From the NCBI GenBank assembly GCA_037137455.1, contig JBAXKG010000007.1:1-64000 (forward strand): a DNA stretch of 64,000 bases, read 5' to 3'. The translations under genes and the position numbers were made by a program. Shown here piece by piece: positions 1-6,429 of the stretch. The notes below the pieces were generated by a model, which did not search any database, was not told the DNA's origin, and saw only the letters and a program-made list of their open reading frames with translations. Each line of letters starts with the position of its first letter. Positions within the stretch are counted from its first letter, which is position 1. This DNA is from CAIVAT01 sp037137455 (GTDB lineage Bacteria > Bacteroidota > Bacteroidia > Bacteroidales > FEN-979).

Positions 1-7
1 AAAAGTC

Positions 8-520
8 ATGAAAGCGCACATTATCAAATCTAACTACGAAACGATGATATTTACTTTTAGGGCAAAGAAAGTAATGGTTGACAGTGATCTTGCCGTACTT
101 TACGAAGTACAAACAAAAAGGCTCAAAGAACAAGTGAAGCGGAATATTTCAAGATTCCCGGGGGATTTCATGTTTGAACTAAATGAAATTGAGAAATTGG
201 AACTGGTCGCAAATTGCGACCGGTTGCAATCATTGAAACACAGTAGTGTTCATCCAATGGTTTTCACTGAACAAGGAGTCTCCATGCTGTCATCCGTGTT
301 AAGATCTGAAAAGGCAATCCAAATTAACATCGAAATTATGAGGGCATTTGCAAGGTACCGGGCGCTGATAACAGAAACCAATGAGTTAAAGAATGAACTA
401 AATGCACTGGATAACAAGTTCACACAGGCATTCAACCACCTTCTTAACCGCTTGGACGAGCTTCATATTAAGCAGAATCAACCAAGGAGAAGGATCGGAT
501 TCAGGCCGGATGAATTATAA
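8..520 (+). CDS. ORF6N domain protein (KilA-N/ORF6N-type DNA-binding)
   Basis: 170-residue protein. Residues about 10-105 match the ORF6N pattern as I know it: VMVDSDLAVLYEVQTKRLKEQVKRN-type opening, FPGDFMFELN, then FTEQGVSMLSSVL and a helix ending in MRAF. A coiled-coil-like tail follows (ETNELKNELNALDNK) and a basic end. ORF6N domains are found in phage antirepressor-like proteins and chromosomal accessory genes, and probably bind DNA. The ATG lies 7 bases from the window edge, so an upstream partner cannot be seen. The stretch between FELN and FTEQG is the part that varies most in the family; here it reads LVANCDRLQSLKHSS. Its codons form a near-palindrome (see separate entry). Biological role unknown. 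Confidence 0.85.
   Translation: MKAHIIKSNYETMIFTFRAKKVMVDSDLAVLYEVQTKRLKEQVKRNISRFPGDFMFELNEIEKLELVANCDRLQSLKHSSVHPMVFTEQGVSMLSSVLRSEKAIQINIEIMRAFARYRALITETNELKNELNALDNKFTQAFNHLLNRLDELHIKQNQPRRRIGFRPDEL
202..224. repeat. near-perfect palindrome inside the ORF6N gene
   Basis: Arms ggtcgcaa (205-212) and ttgcgacc (214-221) around one central base, extending with a single mismatch pair to 202-224. It sits in the codons for VANCD. It shares the core GGTCRCAAWTTGYGACC with the palindrome just after the stop codon (529-553). The symmetry could be a by-product of the encoded peptide, or a binding site. Confidence 0.6.
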
Positions 521-522
521 AC

Positions 523-611
523 GATAATTTGAGGTCACAATTTGTGACCTCAAGTTGGGAAAGACCCCTGTTCCTAACGCAATACAGGACTTGGCTCTAA
601 AAGAACTCCGC
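523..611 (+). pseudogene. possible relic of a second ORF6N gene
   Basis: Immediately after the ORF6N stop, one frame from 526 reads NLRSQFVTSSW. This resembles the form that many ORF6N proteins show at the very place where the intact neighbour has ELVANCDRLQS. A one-base shift at about 549 gives VT-LKLGK, another familiar ORF6N continuation. Downstream the reading is not recognisable, and no start codon or FTEQG block is present. If real, this is a frameshifted fragment of under 30 codons. The family comparison is from memory and the match is short, so a chance origin is possible. Confidence 0.3.
529..553. repeat. 25-bp perfect inverted repeat after the ORF6N gene
   Basis: Two 12-base arms, ttgaggtcacaa (529-540) and ttgtgacctcaa (542-553), around a single central t. 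It starts 8 bases after the ORF6N stop. No T-run follows on the plus side, so it is a poor terminator. The core matches the palindrome inside the gene at 202-224. Confidence 0.7.
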
Positions 612-1700
612 TCAGTCCAAACCTTTATCGTGCAAAAATTTGGATAATAAGCCCGCGATTTCCACATTGTTCAAATCAGAAAATGGAAAGTGTGTATTCC
701 CATGAATGCCAATTTCGGGCAGATGGACCAGGGTTACATCACCGCCGTAACGGTTTACCTTATCTTTCCACAATCTGGCCATTTCAAGACGTGCGCGCCA
801 ACCGTCCTGGCCTGGATTTTCCACCGGCTGTTCGGGGATATTATCCCCGTAGTAAAGGATGATTGGGATCTTCGTGAGCTTAATAAAATCGGACATAGGT
901 ACGCCAATTGCCGTCAAAGGGCCTGCAGAAATTTGTATGGGCGGAGGCACCTCTCCTTCGGGGAAAACGAAATTGCTGCCGGGTTCATACGCTACGACAG
1001 CTTTTACCTGCTGATTTTTAATGGCTGTCAGCCAACCGGGACCCCCTGATTGCGAGTGGGTGACAAGGATTCCCTGACCGATTTTGTTAAAAAGTTCGGA
1101 AACAGCATCTGAAATCACTCCCAGGTCAAAAGGTCCGGTGTTGGGTGTCATTTGACGGAAATATTGGTTCAGCGTTTCCGGATCTTTTGCAAACTGTACC
1201 CCGGGGAAATAGTCGGGCCAGACTCCAATGCGAAATGTATCAAACCACTCCTGCTCATCCGGAACAGGAGTGATCATCGCGGCCACCGTGCTGCGACCGG
1301 CATTGCCTCTCCTTGGCTGATCGATGAGATATACCGCGAAACCACGTCTCAGGAAAATATTCTGAAATCCTTCCCGTCCGTCAGGGGTGGTTTCCCATGT
1401 CTTGGAGAACTGCCCAAACCCATGCCAGAATACCAAAGGAAACTTACGGGCTTTTTCCGGGATCTGGTAAAAGACGTAAGCATGGTCGCCATGAAAGGTC
1501 TGTCCTGCCGGGGTAGGAGCGTAAGGGTTGAATGTACCGGGACTATGGATCACGGTGCCACCCACGGCGAAGCTCCCTTGTTTCTGAATTTCCAGCGACC
1601 CGGCTCTGTCGTTAATCATAGCGGTTCTACAGGAACTGATCAATAAAGGTAAAAACAAAATCGTTCCACAGCATATAATTCGCATATGATTCGTTTTCAT
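612..1700 (-). CDS. alpha/beta-hydrolase lipoprotein
   Basis: 362 residues. The N-terminus is a lipoprotein signal: hydrophobic run then LISSC with Cys24 as the lipidated residue. The rest is an alpha/beta-hydrolase: oxyanion-hole motif FWHGFGQ (about 91-97), and a nucleophile elbow THSQSGG with Ser216 as the likely nucleophile. An acid is expected around the YYGDN segment and the general-base His near HGNTHFPFSD at the C-terminus. It resembles secreted esterases annotated as alpha/beta-hydrolase or lipase-like; the substrate cannot be told. It is a single gene, converging with the ORF6N gene; its stop lies about 90 bases from that gene. I see no clear TAnnTTTG promoter upstream. Confidence 0.8.
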   Translation of the reverse strand: MKTNHMRIICCGTILFLPLLISSCRTAMINDRAGSLEIQKQGSFAVGGTVIHSPGTFNPYAPTPAGQTFHGDHAYVFYQIPEKARKFPLVFWHGFGQFSKTWETTPDGREGFQNIFLRRGFAVYLIDQPRRGNAGRSTVAAMITPVPDEQEWFDTFRIGVWPDYFPGVQFAKDPETLNQYFRQMTPNTGPFDLGVISDAVSELFNKIGQGILVTHSQSGGPGWLTAIKNQQVKAVVAYEPGSNFVFPEGEVPPPIQISAGPLTAIGVPMSDFIKLTKIPIILYYGDNIPEQPVENPGQDGWRARLEMARLWKDKVNRYGGDVTLVHLPEIGIHGNTHFPFSDLNNVEIAGLLSKFLHDKGLD

Positions 1701-1856
1701 CTTATTCGGCGATAATATTATTTTCTATGATCAAATGCCGAAATTAAGAAGAATTCAGTTTGCAGTACAGTGTTTACCGGCTTTTTAGCTGCCGGGTCAA
1801 CTTGTTTTTATTTTATTTAGTAAATTTCTCAAATAAATGCGAAAATTCCTTGAAAC

Positions 1857-1961
1857 TCACAAAGAACTTGCCATGAAGATCGAATAATTGGAAAGGGTGT
1901 CTGCAAGGTCATCGATGTAACCCAGAACAGCCTCGCGAAGCCGGCCCCATTCGTTCCAGGC
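1857..1961 (-). pseudogene. possible N-terminal remnant of an amidinotransferase-type gene
   Basis: Within the gene-poor stretch 1701-2162, one minus-strand frame ends in WNEWGRLREAVLGYIDDLAD. This resembles the opening motif (NEWxxLREVVVG) of glycine amidinotransferase/arginine deiminase-superfamily proteins. The frame stops after about 34 matching codons, and nothing further of such an enzyme is visible. The codons before it (about 1962-2039) come from a run of short near-repeats (cggacttcagacttc type) and do not look coding. Recognition is from memory of the family, with low certainty. Apart from this I see no feature between 1701 and 2162. Confidence 0.25.
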
Positions 1962-2162
1962 TCCACAGTCTAAAGTCTGCAATGTGACTTCGGACTTCAG
2001 ACTTCTCACTCGAACGTTGACAGTGCTCCTGCCATTCAAAAATCAAATTCATTCACTATGTTTGACAAACATTCATAAAGGAGCTAAATAAGCGTAAATT
2101 GAATTTTTTGGTACAGGCCGTTGTATTACTATTTCTTGTATTTCATAACTTCGCTATTTCAT

Positions 2163-2309
2163 ATGACAGATCCCGGGCGCATTTTTTTTCTCAACAATCT
2201 TGCAGAGCAAAATGGTTGCGTTATATATTGGATGCAGCGTGATCAGCGGGCAATTGATAACTGGGCTTTGCTATATGCCCAGGAACGGGCGCTGAAGAAA
2301 ATTCAATAA
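2163..2309 (+). pseudogene. truncated class II deoxyribodipyrimidine photolyase (N-terminal 48 codons)
   Basis: The frame from the ATG at 2163 reads GRIFFLNNLAEQ, then NGCVIYWMQRDQRAIDNW and ALLYAQERALKK, and stops at 2307. The YWMQRDQRxxDNWALLYAQ block is the signature start of class II CPD photolyases of about 440-480 residues, the light-driven repair enzymes of UV dimers. Everything after the first helix, including all FAD- and DNA-binding parts, is missing. The sequence passes within 28 bases into tag, so the rest was probably deleted. The remnant is in the same orientation as tag, a second DNA-repair gene. Confidence 0.75.
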
Positions 2310-2337
2310 TTAAATTTTAAATAAAAACAATTGTCTT

Positions 2338-2916
2338 ATGTCCGAAATTTCCTCCTGCTCCTGGCCTTCCAATGATCCGCTGATGATCAGATATCACGAT
2401 GAAGAGTGGGGCGTCCCAATTCATGATGACCTGAAACTTTTTGAATTTATGACGCTCGATGCTTTTCAGGCCGGCCTGAGCTGGAAAACTGTGCTGAACA
2501 AGCGCGAAAATTTCAGGAAGGCATTCGACGGGTTCGATCCGGAAAAGATTGTCAGATATGGAACTGCTGAATATGAAAGGCTGATGGCCGATGCAGGGAT
2601 TATCCGGAACCGGGCAAAGATCAACGGAACCATTCAGAATGCCATATGTTTTCTGGAGGTGCAAAAAGAATTCGGGACCTTCGATAAATATATCTGGCAA
2701 TTCACCGGAGGGAAGACCCTTTTTAACGGACTGAAAAATCTTCAAGAGATGCCATCCTCTTCAAAAGAATCGGATGCAATGAGTGCAGACCTGAAAGCCC
2801 GTGGGTTCAAATTTGTCGGAAGCACTATTTGCTATGCCTTCATGCAGGCTGCAGGGATGGTGAACGACCACCTGGTTCAATGCAATATTTACAAAAAACT
2901 GAGAGGCGTTAATTAA
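2338..2916 (+). CDS. tag: DNA-3-methyladenine glycosylase I
   Basis: 192 residues, the normal Tag length. It removes 3-methyladenine from alkylated DNA in base-excision repair. The zinc site of the family is present: Cys7 and His20 near the N-terminus (in YHDEEWG), and His178 and Cys182 at the C-terminus (in VNDHLVQC). The signature blocks FQAGLSWKTVLNKRENF and RGFKFVGSTICYAFMQA are intact. The acidic residue before QAGLSW is Asp41 where E. coli Tag has Glu38. It lies just downstream of a photolyase remnant, and 14 bases separate it from the next gene, so the two probably form one transcript. Confidence 0.95.
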   Translation: MSEISSCSWPSNDPLMIRYHDEEWGVPIHDDLKLFEFMTLDAFQAGLSWKTVLNKRENFRKAFDGFDPEKIVRYGTAEYERLMADAGIIRNRAKINGTIQNAICFLEVQKEFGTFDKYIWQFTGGKTLFNGLKNLQEMPSSSKESDAMSADLKARGFKFVGSTICYAFMQAAGMVNDHLVQCNIYKKLRGVN

Positions 2917-2930
2917 TTTTAAATATATCC

Positions 2931-4148
2931 ATGACTAAATTTGTTGACTACATGGGAATGGCCCGGTTTGAAATTTATCCCGAGCTGCTCGATATCATTA
3001 ACCGTGATAAAAAATATCAGATTTTTCAGGGAATAAACCCGTTGCTTACCCCCAATGGAAAGGAGTTTGTCCATGAATCGGAAAGACTGATGCAGTTGAT
3101 TGTTACCGATCTTATTTTTCATGGGGCAGAGAAGGAGGCGAAGTATCTGTCGCCGATCCTTTACGCCTTCCAGAAAGATATAATTGAACAGGGTAGTGAT
3201 CCATTCCGCCTGGATTGGGATGGGTTGCTTAAATCAGATCCTTTCGTATTGATTAAAACCACCGGCACGAATGATCTTCATCCATTCACTCCCGATGATA
3301 AGCTTTTCTCTTTTTCATTCATCACATTGTCTGGTTTGATCAGGTCGATCAACGATTTTGTGAATTCGACCCTGGGCGAGATCGATCTCCGGGATTCTGA
3401 TTCACATCCATTTCCTGAATTGTTGTTGATGTGCTATGATCGCCTTACCTCAGATAAAAAAGTGGTAGTCCAGGCTCTCAGTGGTTTGCATAATTCATCG
3501 CTTGTTCTTCCCCTGGTACTTGTTTCAGGAATAATCAGCCCTAATGAATATGTCAAGGGTCTGATTGCCACTAAGATACAATCGTATGCTCATTATGATT
3601 CATTGTTGTTGGATGTTACGATGGCAATGGAATACCTTGAAGATAATCAGCCCGGGGCAGAAGCAATCAGACAGGTAATCACATTTATCCGCGAGGGAGA
3701 AAATGAGAATGTTGAATTCAAATCGACTCTTCGGTGGGATATCAGGGCCGGAAAAACAAATCAGGCTATTGAAAGGGCTTGCCTGAAAACCATTTCCGCG
3801 TTCCTTAATTCACGTGGAGGAACCTTGCTGATTGGCGTTCGTGATGATGGATCTATCGAGGGGATTGAGAGTGATAAATTTGTAAACGAGGATAAATTCC
3901 TGCTCCATTTATGGACGTTGATCCGTAGCTGCCTTGGCCGGGATGTGAGCCGCTACATAAGGACCCGTCTTGAAAAAACCGATGAGAAAAATATTTGTAT
4001 TGTTCAATGTCTGCAAAGCAACAGACCGGTGTTTTTGAGGCAACCAGGATTCGATGAAGAATTTTTCATCCGGATTGGACCATCCAGCAACGCGATGGAT
4101 ATTAGCGAAGCATTAAAGTACATCGCCGACCATTTTCCTGTTACATGA
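2931..4148 (+). CDS. AlbA_2 (Schlafen-type) domain protein with an unknown N-terminal domain
   Basis: 405 residues. About 255-400 is an AlbA_2 domain, the putative nucleic-acid-binding domain of Schlafen-like proteins: EGENENVEFKSTLRWD, then KTISAFLNSRGGTLLIGVRDDGSIEGIE and FFIRIGPSSNAMD. The first 250 residues are predicted mostly helical and I recognise no family in them. The gene follows tag by 14 bases in the same orientation. AlbA_2 proteins are often annotated as ATP-binding or transcriptional regulators, but no ATPase motif is visible here. A role linked to DNA damage is inferred only from the tag neighbour. Confidence 0.75.
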   Translation: MTKFVDYMGMARFEIYPELLDIINRDKKYQIFQGINPLLTPNGKEFVHESERLMQLIVTDLIFHGAEKEAKYLSPILYAFQKDIIEQGSDPFRLDWDGLLKSDPFVLIKTTGTNDLHPFTPDDKLFSFSFITLSGLIRSINDFVNSTLGEIDLRDSDSHPFPELLLMCYDRLTSDKKVVVQALSGLHNSSLVLPLVLVSGIISPNEYVKGLIATKIQSYAHYDSLLLDVTMAMEYLEDNQPGAEAIRQVITFIREGENENVEFKSTLRWDIRAGKTNQAIERACLKTISAFLNSRGGTLLIGVRDDGSIEGIESDKFVNEDKFLLHLWTLIRSCLGRDVSRYIRTRLEKTDEKNICIVQCLQSNRPVFLRQPGFDEEFFIRIGPSSNAMDISEALKYIADHFPVT

Positions 4149-4180
4149 TCTTCCATAAGTGATTTAAAATCCGAAATCCC

Positions 4181-4816
4181 CTACCACGCCGGATTTCCCA
4201 TCCCATATGCCGGAACAAAGGAGCCGGAATGGAAAGGATCATTGTAAAACGGATTCGGACTATAGGGATTCACTCCTTGTGTATAGCGAAAACCTGCCTG
4301 GATAAACATATTTTTGCCAACCTTGTAACCAACGTTAAAGTTTACTCCCTGGGCGCCGTTGGGTGAAACCGGGTTGAACGGATTATAGGGGAGAGGGTCA
4401 TTAGTGATTGGAAATTGTTTAAATGCCGAGCCATAAATCGTAAGCCGGTCATTGACAAGGTACTGACCGTTGACAAAAATCATGGCACTCGTGAAGCTCC
4501 CGTTACTGAAGGAGTTCTGCTCATTCTGGAAATAAGATCTGGCTTTGAAATAGTTTGTTTGAACTATGCTGAATCCCCCGCCGATGCTGAGGCGCTTGTT
4601 GATGTTATATGAAAAATGCGGCGTAAGGTAAGTATTTAGTCCTGATCCGAATCCCGAGGTGGAGGTGAACTCCGAACCAAGAGTGACCCCGTAATCAAAT
4701 TTCTTTGGCTGAAAAACATGCAGACCACTGTTGAATACGGTATCGTTCATCATGACCTGGCTAAATGCATTGATCATCATGAAAAACAGAATCGTTGTTG
4801 CTGAAATTAGTCTCAT
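4181..4816 (-). CDS. outer-membrane beta-barrel-like protein, unknown function
   Basis: 211 residues with a cleavable signal (hydrophobic to about residue 19, ending NAFSQ). The mature part alternates polar and aromatic/hydrophobic residues, as in small beta-barrels (YGVTLGSEF, HFSYNINKRLSIGGGF, TIYGSAFKQF, NFNVGYKVGKNMFIQAGFRY). The C-terminal region is rich in Pro, Asn and Tyr (NPYSPNPFYNDPFH). No named family is recognised. It converges with the AlbA_2 gene across about 32 bases. A TAnnTTTG core lies at 4827-4834, about 10 bases upstream of the start, which implies a very short leader. Confidence 0.7.
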   Translation of the reverse strand: MRLISATTILFFMMINAFSQVMMNDTVFNSGLHVFQPKKFDYGVTLGSEFTSTSGFGSGLNTYLTPHFSYNINKRLSIGGGFSIVQTNYFKARSYFQNEQNSFSNGSFTSAMIFVNGQYLVNDRLTIYGSAFKQFPITNDPLPYNPFNPVSPNGAQGVNFNVGYKVGKNMFIQAGFRYTQGVNPYSPNPFYNDPFHSGSFVPAYGMGNPAW

Positions 4817-4826
4817 AACCTGGAAA

Positions 4827-4834
4827 CAAAGTTA
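4827..4834 (-). promoter_or_regulatory. candidate -7 element for the beta-barrel gene
   Basis: Reads TAACTTTG on the minus strand, matching the Bacteroidota TAnnTTTG core, 10 bases before the ATG. No convincing -33 TTTG partner at the usual distance. Confidence 0.4.
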
Positions 4835-4956
4835 ACTATTCTCTGTGAGTCCTGCTGATGGATTTAAGGTGAAAAATGTTAAATTTTCGGTAAAATGCAT
4901 CTGAATCATCCTTTGATATTCTCCTTCGGCAACCAACTTTGTGATATGGCGCTGAA

Positions 4957-5424
4957 TTACCGGAACGAAATATTATCGCGTGCTGTTATTTTTTCACAGT
5001 AATGGCAACGAAGCTTCAACTCCTTTTTATCAATAACCGTGAACTTTGTGATGATCTCCTCGTTATTCGTAATGCAGTTGGGATTAAAACATTTTACAAT
5101 GTTTTCAGCATAGTTGGGAACTTCGACCTTTTTCTTTTCAACGACTTCGAAGTTTTTAATGATAATAAGGGTTGCAGTGGGAGCAACTAGAGAAATCTTA
5201 TTGATCTCATCGCTTTTGAAAAATTTATTGCTGACCTTGATGATGCCTTTCTTGCCCATTTTCCTGCTGTCGAGATTGGTGGCCATCAAAAGTTGGTTCT
5301 GATATTCGGTAAGGTTCAAAATTTTTATAACCTGGAATACACTTTTCGAGGGGATATGGTCTATTACCGTGCCGTTTTCAATGGCCGAAACCTTAAGTTC
5401 TTTTCTCAATTCTTCTTTTTCCAT
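4957..5424 (-). CDS. pyrI: aspartate carbamoyltransferase regulatory chain
   Basis: 155 residues from the ATG at 5424, preceded by AAAGGA. A TTG six codons upstream (5442) is also in frame, but would begin directly at the pyrB stop. The chain binds nucleotide effectors and links catalytic trimers of ATCase in pyrimidine synthesis. The N-terminal allosteric domain carries IENGTVIDHIP (typical of PyrI). The C-terminal zinc domain has the four ligands as Cys112-X4-Cys117 and Cys140-X2-Cys143. It follows pyrB by 18 bases and is clearly cotranscribed with it. Having both chains predicts the allosteric dodecameric form of the enzyme. Confidence 0.95.
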   Translation of the reverse strand: MEKEELRKELKVSAIENGTVIDHIPSKSVFQVIKILNLTEYQNQLLMATNLDSRKMGKKGIIKVSNKFFKSDEINKISLVAPTATLIIIKNFEVVEKKKVEVPNYAENIVKCFNPNCITNNEEIITKFTVIDKKELKLRCHYCEKITARDNISFR

Positions 5425-5442
5425 GATTTCCTTTGTTTTCAA

Positions 5443-6354
5443 TTAATCAACAACTCCCAGAATGGATGCAAGCAATGCCTGACGAACGAATACTCCGTTA
5501 AGAGCCTGGGTAAAATAGTATGCCTTAGGATTATCATCTACATCGGTAGTGATTTCATTGACCCTGGGAAGGGGATGAAGGATTTTCAGGTTTGGTTTGG
5601 CGCCTTCGAGCATACTGTTACGAAGGATATAGGCATTCTTTACCTTTTCATAATCGAGCGGATCGGAAAACCTTTCCTTCTGAATCCTTGTCATATAAAG
5701 AATGTCAACTTTTGAAATTACATCAAGCAGGTCGTTCGATTGATGGTATTCAAGGTTGCGCTCTTTTATATCCATTTTTACCGAACTGGGAAGTTTTAGC
5801 TCAAGTGGTGAAACCAGATGGAATGTTGTGTTGTAATTACATAACGCCTGAACCAGCGAATGCACGGTTCGTCCGTATTTAAGGTCGCCTACAAAGGCGA
5901 TATTAAGATTGTCAAGCGATCCCTGGGTTTTCCTTATAGAATACATGTCGAGTAATGTCTGAGTGGGATGCTGGTTCGACCCGTCGCCTGCATTGATCAC
6001 CGGCACTTTCGATACTTCACTGGCAAACCGGGCGCTTCCCTCCCTGGGATGTCGCATGACAATTATATCGCAATAGTTGGAAACAGTGAGGATGGTGTCG
6101 CGCAACGATTCTCCCTTTTGTACGCTTGAACTGGCTGAATCTGTAAAACCGATTACCCTTGCGCCCAGGCGCGTGGCCGCACTTTCAAAACTCAGCCGGG
6201 TCCGGGTTGAAGGCTCGAAAAAGAGGGTAGCGACTACATAGTCTTCAAGAATGCGCTGCCTGGGACGCTTTTCAAAAGCGCCGGCAAGCTCGAGAATTCG
6301 GATATGTTCCTCTCGATTGAAATCATTGATGGAAATTAAACTTTTGTTTTTCAT
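5443..6354 (-). CDS. pyrB: aspartate carbamoyltransferase catalytic chain
   Basis: 303 residues, normal for the short PyrB class. It condenses carbamoyl phosphate and aspartate to carbamoyl aspartate, the committed step of pyrimidine synthesis. The carbamoyl-phosphate loop FFEPSTRTRLSFESA (Ser49-Thr50-Arg51-Thr52) is present. So are the second-site segment QKGESLRDT, the GDGSNQHPTQTLLD block, and HPLPRVNEI near the C-terminus. It heads the pyrB-pyrI unit. A -7 core at 6388-6395 lies 33 bases upstream, immediately next to the terminator of the preceding gene. Confidence 0.97.
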   Translation of the reverse strand: MKNKSLISINDFNREEHIRILELAGAFEKRPRQRILEDYVVATLFFEPSTRTRLSFESAATRLGARVIGFTDSASSSVQKGESLRDTILTVSNYCDIIVMRHPREGSARFASEVSKVPVINAGDGSNQHPTQTLLDMYSIRKTQGSLDNLNIAFVGDLKYGRTVHSLVQALCNYNTTFHLVSPLELKLPSSVKMDIKERNLEYHQSNDLLDVISKVDILYMTRIQKERFSDPLDYEKVKNAYILRNSMLEGAKPNLKILHPLPRVNEITTDVDDNPKAYYFTQALNGVFVRQALLASILGVVD

Positions 6355-6387
6355 TATCCGGGAGTTAACAGTTGATATTCATCTTAA

Positions 6388-6395
6388 CAAATTTA
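6388..6395 (-). promoter_or_regulatory. candidate pyrBI promoter core (-7 element)
   Basis: Minus strand TAAATTTG, a full TAnnTTTG match, 33 bases before the pyrB ATG. It begins within the U-tract of the upstream terminator, so the stop of one unit and the start of the next overlap. No clear -33 element. Confidence 0.55.
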
Positions 6396-6399
6396 AAAA

Positions 6400-6423
6400 A
6401 AATCCCGGCGAAAACCGGGATTT
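6400..6423 (-). terminator. rho-independent terminator of the GTPase gene
   Basis: Nine-pair stem aaatcccgg/ccgggattt with a six-base loop. On the minus strand it is followed directly by a run of T. It starts 7 bases after the stop codon of the gene ending at 6430. Confidence 0.85.
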
Positions 6424-6429
6424 GAGTAA

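Noticed and set aside
690..1646. Plus-strand frames of 119 and 164 codons opposite the hydrolase gene
   Set aside because: Overlap a recognisable lipoprotein gene on the other strand and have no family-like sequence.
1962..2039. Beginning of a 60-codon minus-strand frame as an intact gene
   Set aside because: The first 26 codons consist of short near-repeats and show no coding character; only the C-terminal part resembles a protein, and that as a fragment.
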